From: Sclerotinia nivalis
Lineage: Eukaryota > Ascomycota > Leotiomycetes > Helotiales > Sclerotiniaceae
Assembly: GCA_029531795.1 (NCBI GenBank)
Contig: JAPEIS010000015.1
Location: 1,798,001 to 1,862,000 of the forward strand
Direction: 5' to 3'
Length of the DNA stretch: 64,000 nt
The first letter of the stretch is position 1. Every line of letters starts with the position of its first letter. The notes under the pieces are model-generated. The model ran no database searches. It saw only the letters and a list, made by a program, of their open reading frames with translations, and had not been told where the DNA came from. Positions 22,901 to 34,686 of the stretch are shown piece after piece. Made by a program: the position numbers and the translations under genes.

Positions 22901-23203
22901 GTATTCCCTTCTTTAGAATCGAGCTCCATTGAAACGATTAAGAGGATTAGATTTATCCAGATAACGATGATGGTAATTATAGATCAATTCTTGAATATTC
23001 TCTAAATATTCTATAGGCTTTTCAATAAATGTATTATAATCTACTTATTGAATAATATACTTTAGATAAGGATTATTACAATTTCGATGTTTTTATTGAG
23101 AATCCAGGACTTTCTCTATATCGAATTGTTCAATGTTTTTAATTTTGATAGAAAGAAAAGACGGATTGTATTGATTGAAGATAGGGTCATTATTGGTGGG
23201 ATA
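22901..23203 (-). pseudogene. 3' end of a family B pol, chromodomain region
   Basis: The minus strand reads as the end of a Ty3/gypsy polyprotein, with IENIEQFDIEKVLDSQ and YNYHHRYLDKSNPLNRFN-like text broken by stops. It matches 49930-50221, the equivalent part of the plus-orientation B element. The rest of this copy was cut off by the B element starting at 23204. Confidence 0.65.
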
Positions 23204-23439
23204 TATTACGGGGTCAGGGCCGGGTTACTAGATCGGCCCCTTTAGTAGACTCCACCTGCCCGATCCGGCACCGAGCAGGGCATACTCGATAATTGTACCC
23301 TGTAAAAGCATTAAGGCTCGGAACTCTAATATATACAATTGTATTTAAGAAAAAAAAAATTTTATAGAAATATAGCTTTTCAAACTATATCTTATTAATA
23401 AAAATGATTTCTGTTATTCTATTTATTATCTTTATAATA
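23204..23439 (+). repeat. 5' LTR of the outer B element, variant U3
   Basis: Begins TATTACGGGGTC and ends before the gag leader. The right half matches the inner B LTR, but the left half (about 23215-23330) is different and GC-richer (GGGCCGGG, CGATCCGGCACCGAGCAGGG). At 236 bp it is slightly longer than the 213-bp standard LTR. Confidence 0.65.
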
Positions 23440-23477
23440 TTATATAATTTTTATTTATTTATACCGATACTTCTACA

Positions 23478-24179
23478 ATGTCATTCTGTTTATATCCGTT
23501 TAGCCAGTCTAATTCCCCTAAAGAATTCGTTACTGCTGTAATCAATGATATCGCAATCTAATATCATTATCTCACCTCTCTTTACGATTATAATATAAAA
23601 ATAAAAACAAAGATAATTAATTTGCAATCTATAATTCAAAAATTTACTTTCGATTTGTAAATCGAGAAAATTATATTCATATAATAGAAAAAAAAGAACA
23701 ATAAATTGATTACCTATCTAATTCAATTTCATTTTATTTTTATCGCTTCATTCGTTTCAATCTCTACCGATCTAATCGATCCTTTGTTCTTGATTTCTAT
23801 TACAATTTCAATTACCGTTTCTATTCTATTGAAATCTCAATTAAATGAAAAAGTACCTGATTCTATACCATTTGATAGAACGAAAATCGATCTTGATCGA
23901 TTTATCGATCAAATATAGAATAAAATATATACCAATTCCGATTACTTCACTTCTTCATATTCCTATCTAACTTATATAACTGGAAAATTAATTGAACCCA
24001 CTACTATACAAATTCGATTATATAATATTAAAGGACAATTTATTAAACTTATCAATTATAAAGATCTATTATAAATACTAAAAAAAGCTTATAGAAACTA
24101 AAACAAATAATCTAAAATCTAAAAACTCTTAATCAATCTGAAACAAAAAAATCAACTATTCTATATCTTCTATACTGAA
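23478..24179 (+). pseudogene. gag, 5' part, outer B element
   Basis: Starts ATG at 23478 (MSFCLYPFSQSNSPKEFVTA), with stop codons after about 30 residues. A later readable portion includes FDRTKIDLDRFIDQ, typical of the gag of Ty3/gypsy elements. It ends at the target site of the inner B element and continues at 50440. Confidence 0.65.
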
Positions 24180-24392
24180 TGTCACGGGGTCCCTGTATAT
24201 GGTATACGGAGACTGCTCGAGTTCCGATCCTTAGGAGTCGGATTTCGAATAAATGTAGGCTAGCCTTAGTCGGAACTAACACTATATATAAATATATTTA
24301 AGAAATCGTTTTTTTTGTAGAAATGTAACTTTTCGAATTACATTTTATTAATAAAAGTGATTTCTATTATTTTGCCTATTGCTTTTATAATA
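24180..24392 (+). repeat. 5' LTR, inner B element
   Basis: 213 bp beginning TGTCACGGGGTCCCTG and ending TTATAATA, followed by the gag leader. The start is undecayed relative to the 3' partner, which begins TATTATAAAGTCCC. Confidence 0.8.
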
Positions 24393-24430
24393 CTATATAG
24401 CTTCTATTTATCTATACTGATATTTCTACA

Positions 24431-25525
24431 ATATCATTCCATCTATACCCGCCTAACCAACCCGGCTCCCCTGAAGAATTCGCTATTGTTGTAACCAGCG
24501 ATACTGTAATCTGATATTATTATCTTATTTCCCTTTACAATTATAGTATAAAAGTAAAAGCAAAGATAATCGATCTACAATCTGTAATTCAAAAGCTTAT
24601 TCTCGATCTACAAATCGAAAAAACTATATTCATATAATAGAAAAAGGAGAACGATAAATTGATTATTTATCTGATTCAACTTCATCCCATCTTTGTTGTT
24701 TCATTTGTTTCAACCTTTATCAATCTAATCGACTTCTTGTTTTTGATACCCATTACAATTCCAGCCACTGCTTTTGTTCTATCGAAACCTCAATTGAATA
24801 AAAAGATATCTGACCCTGCACTATTTGATAAAACGAAAATCGATCTTGATCGATTTATCGATCAAATACAGAATAAAATATATACCAATTCCGATTACTT
24901 TACTTCTCTACATTTCCGTTTGATTTATATAATTGAAAGATTAATTGGATTTGCTGTTACACAAATTCGATTATATAATATCAAAAGGCAATTTGTTAAA
25001 CTTACCGATTATAAAAATCTATTGTAAATATTAGAAAGAGTTTATAGAAACCAAAATAAGCAAACCGAAATTCGAAAACTTCTAATCAATTTAAAATAGA
25101 AAAACCAATTGTTCTATATTTTTTATACTAAATTCCAAAGACTAATATTGAAAATCGGGATAATCGATAACAATAGTACTCTGGTTATCTTGTTAGAATA
25201 AGCTTTATCAAGTAAACTAAAGAACTAGATTGTTATTATTGAACCATTTACAAATAATATTGATATATTCGCTGCTTTTATATAAATATTAGAGAATCGT
25301 TATTTGTATTTGATAGGGTCGATCGATTCCGATCGCAATCCAATCGTCTCGTTATTCTGTATTACGATTCAAAATCTGAATCTTGTTAATTATACCTCTG
25401 TTTTGTCTCCAAATGTTATTATCCGATCTATTGCTTTTATTATGATTATGTTTACTGAAGATTCAATGGATCTCAATTTTCAAAAACATATTAATAAATA
25501 TAAACGAAAAAAATACTTCTATTGT
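24431..25525 (+). pseudogene. gag, inner B element (first part)
   Basis: The expected start codon is ATA at 24431 (ATG in the outer copy at 23478). A long readable part at 24659-25027 contains FDKTKIDLDRFIDQIQNKIY and NIKRQFVKLTDYKNLL. A second at 25304 contains DLNFQKHINKYKRKKYFYC, just before the expected zinc knuckle. It is interrupted at 25526 by a family C element. Confidence 0.7.
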
Positions 25526-25688
25526 TATCACGGTGAGGGAAAAGGTATATGTAGGGTTGATCTATAGTTGTACTACGAGAAGAGGAAGAAGGTTAAGGAG
25601 GTGATTTGATTATATAGAAGTGAGTGTATGTATGTGTGCCTAAGGTATACATGATTATGTGCAGGTGAAGGGGGATGAATCTGTAATA
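25526..25688 (-). repeat. 3' LTR of the minus family C element
   Basis: 163 bp; the plus strand starts TATCACGGTGAGG and ends near CTGTAATA. It matches the reverse complement of the other C LTRs over its whole length. Confidence 0.85.
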
Positions 25689-27883
25689 GTATTCTCTTTT
25701 CAAGAAACCTATTTGATTCTAAATAAACGTTAAAAAATAAAGAAAAATAAAGAAAAAAATATAGGTTTTTCCCTTCAATTAGGTCCTTGAACAAAAATGT
25801 ATGATATCTTTCAATGTGCGATATTCCAAACGCTATATTCTTTATTGTAATAATACATAATATACTTTTAGGCGAAACAAATAGTCTTGGTATGAGTAGA
25901 TCTTTGTAGAGTAAGTGTAGTAATCTCACTATGTGATTCCGGTTGCAAATTCTATGGTTCCGATTGCAATATAGCAGTGTCAGAATGTTTTAGAATCTAA
26001 ATTGGTAGCCCTGGTTTTTTTGGGTGAAGGTGATAATATTTAATAAGAACTTTCTTGTTATTTTTTAAATCATTAATTGATTATCAAGTTAATATATAAT
26101 ATCTCTATTTGATCAAATAATGATGGTTATCTTTATTGTGATTATCTAGAACTCTTTTAAATATCTATTTTTGAATAAACTCATTTTCATTATTGTTCTG
26201 TTTCAAAACTTTGTCTCGTATAGTTAGGGATTCTGATTTGTTAATTATTGTTTGAGTCGGGAAGTAAGGATTAGTATAAGCTGAAAGTAAAAAAGAATAA
26301 TGGAAAACAGAGAAGATTTTAATGTTTTCAAATAATTGAATAAGGCAAATATAGAGATAAACTTTGATAATCTTGTAAAGATCGATTTATTTATTATTTA
26401 GCTTTTTTGTTTTATATAAAATCTTTATATTTTTGGTATTGATATAGATTTTCTAATTAATTATATAGTAAAATGAATCAAAATAGTAATGATTAATATA
26501 ATCTTTATAAGTAGCAATTGTTTGTTATACAAAAGTACAAAGTTGTTTTAAGATATATTTTATATAATCTGTAATCCGATTATTTTTAAAGAATTCCTGT
26601 TTTTGTATTAGAATTATATTTGGTGGATAAGGTTTATTAGATTTAATATTTAGATGTAGATTAAAACTATAATTAACAAAGAAAAACGAATAATCAGTTA
26701 TTTCAGAAATTATATTATTAAATGTAAATTCGGTTAAGGGTAATTAATTTAATCAATCATCTTGATAGTAATTAATAAAAGTTTATAAATATTGTTTTAG
26801 AATTGAATTAATATATTCGGTTTGATTATTTGTTTGAGGATGAAAAGCTGAAGAGTGTTTTAAGGTAATTTTCAATCGCTCCAAAAGTTGTAATCAGAAT
26901 CCTAATACGAACTACGTTTTCCGATCGGAAATAATATTGTCTAGAAATCTATAAAGCATATAAATACAATTAATAAAGGCATCGATTAGCTCCTTTGTTG
27001 TTAATATATATATATTGATGAAATGTTTTATTTTGGTTAGTTTGTAAACTATTATCAAAATATATTTGTAAATAGAATTATAACGAATATAATCTGGAAG
27101 TAGTGTAATATAGTCAATTGAGATATCAGATTATATACGAAAAAGAACAGATAACGGTTTCAAAAATCCAGGAGGCGTCGATTTAGACGATTTGATGTGA
27201 GTATAAAGTTCGTAGACTTTTATATAGGATACGATTTCTAAATGTATATTAAATTATCAATATATATAAGAGATAAGATCAATCGTTTTAATTCGATTAG
27301 GATAATCAATAGGATTAGAAGAATAAGTTCGATAGATAATTTGGAGTTTGAGTTTATCGTCTAATGAAATTCAAAGCTTATTCTAATAGTAAATTCTATT
27401 ATTTTAAATTGAACAATCCTGTATAGCGATCTGAAAAGTTTTATGATATTCTTTTGATCATTTAGTTATTAATGGATTGTTAAGAATAAAGATAAATTGA
27501 TTTGCGATATCAGATCTAGTATATACTGTATCGATTAAAGTATTAATTGATTGATTGTGGAGCAGTATTATTATCTCCATTGATGCCAAATTGATATATC
27601 CAATCAAATCCTTATAAAGATCGGTGTAAAAACAATCCTGGAGAAGGATAATACATTTTCGATTCTTTAAACGTTTATTGTTTGGATTAGAATAATATAA
27701 TCGATCTTCGTATTTTCTGTTAAACATATCTAATCGAATAATTTTATTTCCTAGTTAATAGATTATACAGAAATTATATTGAAATAGAAATTCGGATTAT
27801 TGTATTTGTTATTAATTGAAGGTTTTTATAAATTATAAAATACTTGAGGTTCTTATGATCAGTAAGAATCTCGAATTCCTTTT
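25689..27883 (-). pseudogene. 3' half of pol (RNase H end, integrase, chromodomain), minus family C element
   Basis: The minus strand carries decayed integrase-like text, and the region next to 27883 reads KEFEILTDHKNLKYF, the RNase H C-terminal motif. The readable 27727-27458 frame holds integrase N-terminal text (RLYYSNPNNKRLKNRKCIIL). It continues at 34687 on the other side of the inserted element. Confidence 0.7.
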
Positions 27884-28046
27884 TGTTACGGGTTCATCCC
27901 CCTTCACCTGCACGTGATCATGTGTGCCTTAGGCACACATGCATGCACTCACTTCTATATAGTCAGGTCACCTCCTTGACCTTCTTCCTCTCCTTGTAGT
28001 ACAATTATAGATCAACTCTATATATACCTTTTCCTTTACTATGATA
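27884..28046 (+). repeat. 5' LTR, innermost C element
   Basis: 163 bp, TGTTACGGGTTC...ATGATA. It holds a perfect inverted repeat, ATGTGTGCCT / AGGCACACAT with a one-base centre, at 27920-27940. This is the least decayed C LTR in the nest. Confidence 0.88.
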
Positions 28047-28136
28047 GTTTGTACTACCCTTTCAAAGGCTTTATCATTTTACAAAATGATTTGGCTTTGT
28101 CAAATCATTTGTAAACTTCTGTATCTGTTTTCGATT

Positions 28137-28345
28137 ACTTTTGTGTTATCGTAATTTGCCTACTTGTATATAGTCGTGTTTTTTATTTGCTTTTATGTAG
28201 CCTTTTTATTTGTTTTATGTAGCTTTTGATTTCTAATTGTTTCTATACGATTATATTTATTTGTAGGCTTTTATATTTGTTTTTGATTGCTTTTGTGTGA
28301 TTATATTTTTTGCAATTTCTTTATCGATTATTTTTATACAATTAC
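28137..28345 (+). repeat. Leader minisatellite, innermost C element
   Basis: Degenerate repeats of a core near GCTTTTGTGYAATTA, with C-to-T decay. The better preserved version is at 40283-40575, and the reverse complement is at about 38620-38915. Confidence 0.6.
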
Positions 28346-28469
28346 AATTCTTTTTATAATAACTTCTGGTTCTATATTTATTGGTAGTATGATTCCTACT
28401 TTTATCGAAAGAATTCGTATCGGAATCCAACAAATCTTCGGTCAATAGTCTACTATTACGCAAATCCTA

Positions 28470-29640
28470 GTAGAATTGGATACTTCGGTAATGCCAAATC
28501 TTGCTACCGATCCTGACAAACAAATTGTTTATCTGAATTATGTTTTCTTTATTATCAAAGATCGTTTTATTATTCAAGCTATCTATATTGTTATTCAAAT
28601 AAATAAGATTGAGGAATGCAAAGCGGAAAACATTGGGCTCCTTCGCACTTTGGCCGGCAAACAAGCTCAGCTGGATACCGGTGGTGTTACCATTGGCTAG
28701 AAACCAATCATTTTTTGTCAAACTCAGAAGGACCCGTCTGTTTTTAAAGGCGAAAGATCTAATATTCTTGTTTGTCAAAAGGATTATCAGTTCTGGAAAT
28801 TGGGTTTGCAATTCTATTGGATAATCGATTTATAATTCTTTATTTTCGAACAAAAGAAGATTAGTTATGTTATTAGTCTTCTCGATGGTTAAGTGTGATA
28901 AGAGTGTATTACGGATATCATTAGATTTATCGATGATCTTATTTGTTTTGATTTTGTTATTTTGTTTTTAATCAAATTGAATAAATTATATATTTTTGTA
29001 GATATTGAAAGGGAAGTTTTGTTCAAATTCGATAAACTTTTTATGGGTTCAAAGGAGTCCTTTTCGGTTTTCTTTTTTACGTTATTTTATTTGGTTAACT
29101 TTTATTATAAATCTGATTGCGAGATTGTTAATATGATGAAGCAAAAGGTTATTGTTTTTCTTCGAATTTTGATTATTGATGATTCGAATCTTTGTATTAT
29201 CGATGATGTTGATGGTTGGCAAAAGAAATTCTTTATTTGGAATCAGAATCTTTGTGATATTGAGTATTATAACAAAAATTCTAGTAATGCATTTGTTGTT
29301 GATAGTGATGATTTTATGGATTTTGATGTAATGAAATAGAAGGGATAATAATAAAAAGGTTAGCAAAATAAGAAAAAGAAGTTTAATTTTATAGTTTCTT
29401 GTAATTGTTATAGTAGGATTGGTTATTTTCAGATTAATTGTTATATTATTTATAATATTAATGATAATCTTCTTTTTAGTAAATAGATTTCTATTAATGT
29501 TTTTTCTAATCATAATATCATTGCTTCAATTAATCTAGTCTTTGTTCAATATACTATTGCTCTGGCTTTCCGAGGCGCTAATAGGTTTAACAATGGTCGC
29601 AATGGATTTCGAGGAAGATATACTGATAATTGGGTACAAA
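28470..29640 (+). pseudogene. gag, innermost C element
   Basis: The readable part 28962-29339 contains FDKLFMGSKESFS, YKSDCEIVNMMKQKVIV and DVDGWQKKFFIWNQNLCDIE, a gag of Ty3/gypsy type. It is followed by a decayed nucleic-acid-binding segment with NRSNNGRNGF-like text near 29590. The same region recurs at 41189-42060 and, reversed, at 37330-38520. Confidence 0.65.
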
Positions 29641-29759
29641 GCTAACAATATCTGAATCAGGTATAATGGTAAGGTTATATCGAATCAGAGAAAGTTATTT
29701 TTATATTTAATTCAGTTAAAGAAAATCCTGAATAGAGAAAAGATTAATCTTTATAAAAA

Positions 29760-32700
29760 ATCATTTGTGGAGGAATATTAAGAGCAAAAAAGTAAATCGA
29801 AAAATGAATAGATATAAGTTATTGTAATTCAATTTTATGAATAGCAAATCTTTATTTATTAAAACTATTATGTTCTTTGTATATGAAAACTCTTTTATTG
29901 TTACAAATCTTATTGATAATGGATATTTTGAGGAAACCTTCGTTGATTGTTTTTTTGTTCTCAAATATAATATCAAAATACAATTCTTATCTTTTCCTTG
30001 CAAATTTCGATTTGTCGATAGAAAGATCGTTGATAGAATTATAGAATATTTTGTAATGGAAATTATTATAAAGGATCATTATGAATATTGATATTTTTAT
30101 ATTATTCAGTTTTTATTAAAGATATTGTTAATCTTTGGTTTATTATGATTGCAATATTATAATTTTATTATCAATTGAATAAAAATAAGTTTAATATTTT
30201 CTTCAAACTATTGTGTTTCTAATTGTTTAGTGTATTATGATTCAGAATTAATTAGTGCGTCAATGATTCTATCTTCGGTTAAGGATTAAAAGGATTTAAC
30301 AAAAGTTACTTTATAATAGGTTGTCGATACTATCGAATTTTTAAATAAATTTTTTATTGATTTTGATATAAAAGCTAAATGTATAGATTATAAGTATTGT
30401 TTTTCTTATATCGAGGATTATTCAAAGGATGATATCGATTCTCTATTTATTCAAATGTTTTCTGTTTCTAAAGGAATTCCTTATAAAAAACCTTCTATCG
30501 AAAAGATACCGGATAAGGGTTATATATTACAATCTAATGATTTTTCTATTGACCTCGAATTTCAGCAAGGTTTGATACTTAGTATAAATTATTATCGAAT
30601 AAAGCATTATAGGGAATCAAATAATCAGATATAAATGATTCCTAATTGTCTATATCCAAAATCGATTTTGAAGATTGCAAATCGATATCGCCTTATTCAT
30701 AATTCAAAAAACTGTTTGCTTTTGTTTTCTATTGAGGAACTCTTTATGTTTGTTTATAAGGGTATAAGTTTAAATATAGATGATATTCGTTAATTGCAAG
30801 TTTTTAGTTTTGTTTCGTTCTGTCAATAAGATAACATTCGGATTATTTGATTGATATAGAATGAATTAGATATTATACAGAAAACTATTAAACAAGATTA
30901 TCTATAATAAACTATATTGTTCTCGATGCTTATAGAAGAGGATTTTCGATTGATTTTACAAGGGCAGGATAATATAGTAGAGATATTCTCTAAAACTCCG
31001 TTGTAACTTTATAATTTTGTATATGATTGCTATAAGCTGTTTTATTTGCGGAAGGTTTCTGAAGTTGATATCGATAAATTTTTAATTTGCAAATCTTCTC
31101 TTAGTGATGATTAAATATGATAAAGGCTTTTTATATAGTTATAAGATAAACTTTTTGCTTTTCTTCTATGTTATACTGATAAGTTGTCATTTTGTTGAGT
31201 TTGGAATCACAAGATTGAATTGATGTTTGGTAAAAAGCTATCTTATTTCAAAAACTGTTTTTTGTTGTTAATAGAATTGGTGGTGGTGTACAAATGATTC
31301 GATGATAATCTTTCCAAAGGGTTCATTCGGGAATCGAAATTGTAATACATCTCTCTTTTGTTATTAGCTATCAAGTTTGAAGGGGGGATCTGTATTTGTT
31401 AAAATTATCGAGGATTCAATAATATTATTATAAAGAATCGTTATCTATTATCTATCGTTCGCGAAATGCTGGATGCTTTTTGCAATGCAAAAATTTATAT
31501 TAAATTTGATATTATTGTAATGTTCAACAAATTGCGAATTGTTGAAAGAGATAAATGGAAAACTGTATTTATTATTCGTTTTGGTTTTTTTGAATCTTTA
31601 GTTATACTTTTTGGTCTTTGCAATACATTTGTATTATTCTAATATTATATTAATTATATATTTTTCAATAAATTGAACAAATATTGTATTATATATTTCG
31701 ATAATATTTTAATCTATTCCGATAATCTTGTAGAGTATAAGAAATATATTCGTTAAGTAATTCAAAAACTAATAGATGTTGGATTACAGATTGATATCAA
31801 TAAATATAAATTCGAAATTACAAAAACAAAGTATTTGGGTTTTATTATTATAATCGAAAATATCGAAATGAATCAAGAAAAGATTATAGTTATTATATTT
31901 TGAAAATTGCCTTTGTGTATAAAGGATTTACAACGATTTCTTGGCTTTGTTAATTTCTATTAACGTTTTATAAAAGATTTTTCAAAGATTTATCGTTCTC
32001 TCAACGATCTCTTATAGAAAAACATTATATAGAAGTGGATTATAGATTATACAAAGGCTTTTAATATTTTAAAAAGGGCTTTTACAATAGCGCCGGTTTT
32101 GGTATACTTCGATTATAGACGGAAAACTGTTTTGGAAATCGATGTTTCCGATTGAGTTTCAGAAGGAGTTCTTTCGCAATACGATAATGATAATGTTTTA
32201 TATCCGGTCGCTTATTTTTCATCTAAGTATATAACGGCGGAATACAATTATAAGATCTATAATAAAGAACTACTCGCTATTATCAAAATAATAGAAGAAT
32301 GGCATCCGGAGCTTTAAGATTTATAAAAAGAATTCGAAATTTTTATTGATTACAAAAATTTCGAGTATTTTACGATTACAAAAGCCCTTAATTAGTGGCA
32401 GATGTAATAATCTGAATTTCTGTTTCAATATAATTTCTATATAGTCTATCGATTGGGAAACAAAGCTATTCGATTAGATACGTTCAACAGAAAACACGAA
32501 GATCGATTATATCGCTTTGATTCAAACGATAAACGTCTAAAGAATCGAGAGTGCGTTATTCTCCCTTAAAATTGTTTTGATATCGATCTTTATAAGAATT
32601 TGATTGGGTATATCAATTTGGTACTGGTGGAAACAATAGTATTGCTTTACAATCAATTAATTAATGCTTTAATCGATATAGTGTATACTAGATCTGATAT

Positions 32701-34215
32701 CGCAGATCAATTTATTTCTGTTTTTAACGATTTATCGATAATTAAATAACCAAAAGAGTATCGTAAAACTTTTCGGATCGTTATACAGGATTGTTCGGTC
32801 CAAAATAATAGAATTTATTATCGGGATAAGCTTTGGGTTCCATCAAACGATGAATTCAAGTTTCAAATTATCTATCGGATTTATTCTTTTAATTCTACTA
32901 ATCATTTTGGTTGAATTAAAACGATCGATCTTGTTTCTTGTATATATTGGTGATTTAATATATATTTGAAAATCGCATCTTATATAAAGGCCTGCGAATT
33001 TTGTACTCGTATTAAATCGTTTAAATCGATGCCTCCCGGATTTTTGAAACTGTTATCTGTCTCTTTTCGTGTGTGATCTAATATCTCAATCGATTATATT
33101 ATACCACTTCCAAATTATATTTGCTATAATTCTACTTATAAATATATTTTGGTGGTAGTTTGCAGACTAACCAAAATAAAACATTTCATTGGTATATATA
33201 CACTAACGATAGAGAAGCTAATCGATACTTTCATTAATTGTATTTATATACTTTATAAACTTCCAAACAATATCATTTCCGATCGGGAAACGCAATTTGT
33301 ATCAGGATTCTGATCACAACTCTCGGAGCGATTGAAAATTACCTTAAAGCATTCTTTAGTTTTTCATTTTCAAATAGATAGTTAAACCGAATATATTAAT
33401 TCAATTCTAGAACAATATTTACAAACTTTTATTAACTACTATCAAGATAATTAATTAGATTGGCTACTCTTAGCTAAATTTGTATTCAATAATATAATTT
33501 CTGAAACAACTAATTGCTCATTCTTCTTTGCCAATTATAACTTTAACCCGCACCTAAATATTGAATTTAATAAACCTTATTTATCGAATATAACTCTAAT
33601 ACAAAAACAGGAATTCTTTAAAAATAATCGGATTGTAGATCGTATTAAATATATCTTGAAACAATTTCGTACTTTTATATAACAAACAATTGCTATTTTT
33701 AAAGATTATACTAATTATTACTACTCTAATTCACTTTGTTATATAATTAGCTAGAAAATCTATATTAATACTAAGAATATAAAGATCTCGTATAAAATAA
33801 AAAAGCTAAATGATAAATGAATCAATCCTTACAAGATTATCAAGATTTATTCCTATATTTATCTTATTCAATTATTTGAAAACATTAAAATCTTCCTTGT
33901 TTTTCATTATTCTTTTTTACTTCTAGTTCATAATAATCCTCACTTTTCGACTCAAACAACAATTAACGAATCAAAATCCCTGACTATACAGAACAGAATT
34001 TTGAAGCGAAACGATAATAAAGATAAACCTATTCAAAAATGAATATTTGAAGGAATTCTAGATAATCACAATGAAAATAACCACCATTATTTGATCAAAT
34101 GAAAACACTATACACCAATTTGATAATCAATTAATGATTTAAAGGATAACAAGAAGGTTCTTATCGAATATTATTACCTTCATTCAGAGAAACTAAAACC
34201 ACCAGCTTGAATTCT
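29760..34215 (+). pseudogene. pol (protease, RT, RNase H, integrase, chromodomain), innermost C element
   Basis: The reverse transcriptase catalytic region near 31690 reads YFDNILIY, so the second aspartate of the YxDD box is lost. RNase H text ([21 protein letters not shown]) lies at about 32130-32290. Integrase runs from about 32560, and a chromodomain-like end near 34030-34200 has DNHNENNHHYLIK and a KHYTPI motif. Many stops throughout. Confidence 0.7.
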
Positions 34216-34519
34216 AAAGCACTTTGATACTACTATATTGCAATCGGAACTACAAACTTTGCAATCGAAATCACACAATGAAATTGCTATACCCACTCTA
34301 CGAAAATCCACTCATATCAAAACTATTCATTTCGCCTAAAAGTATATTATATATTATTGCAATAGAAGATATAACGTTTGGAATATCATACATTAAAAGA
34401 TATCATACATTTTTGATTCGGAAACCTAATTAAGAAAAGAGATCTATGTTTTTTCTTTATTTTTCTTTATTTTTTAACACTCATTTAAAATCAAATAAGT
34501 TTCTTGAGAAGAAAATACT

Positions 34520-34681
34520 ATTACAAGTTCATCCCTTTTCACCTGCACATAATCATATATACCTTAGGCATACATGCATATACTCACTTCTATATAGTCA
34601 GATCACCTCCTTGACCTTCTTCCTCTCCTCGTAGTACAACTATAGATCAACCCTACACATACCTTTTCCCTCACCGTGATA
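34520..34681 (+). repeat. 3' LTR, innermost C element
   Basis: 162 bp beginning TATTACAAGTTC and ending CCGTGATA, followed by the target copy CTTTT. It has more G-to-A changes than its 5' partner. Confidence 0.85.
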
Positions 34682-34686
34682 CTTTT

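Larger units (their letters stand above)
27884..34681 (+). mobile_element. Family C chromovirus, plus orientation, innermost full copy
   Basis: 6,798 bp with LTRs 27884-28046 and 34520-34681 and a perfect target duplication CTTTT (27879-27883, 34682-34686). It inserted into the RNase H region of the minus C element; removing it restores QKEFEILTDHKNL there. Internal order: leader minisatellite, gag, protease, reverse transcriptase, RNase H, integrase, chromodomain. All coding parts are broken. Confidence 0.88.

Noticed and set aside
28137..28345. Regular repeats that could suggest a CRISPR array.
   Set aside because: Units are imperfect, unequally spaced, with no distinct spacers, and the same array occurs in the leader of each family C element.
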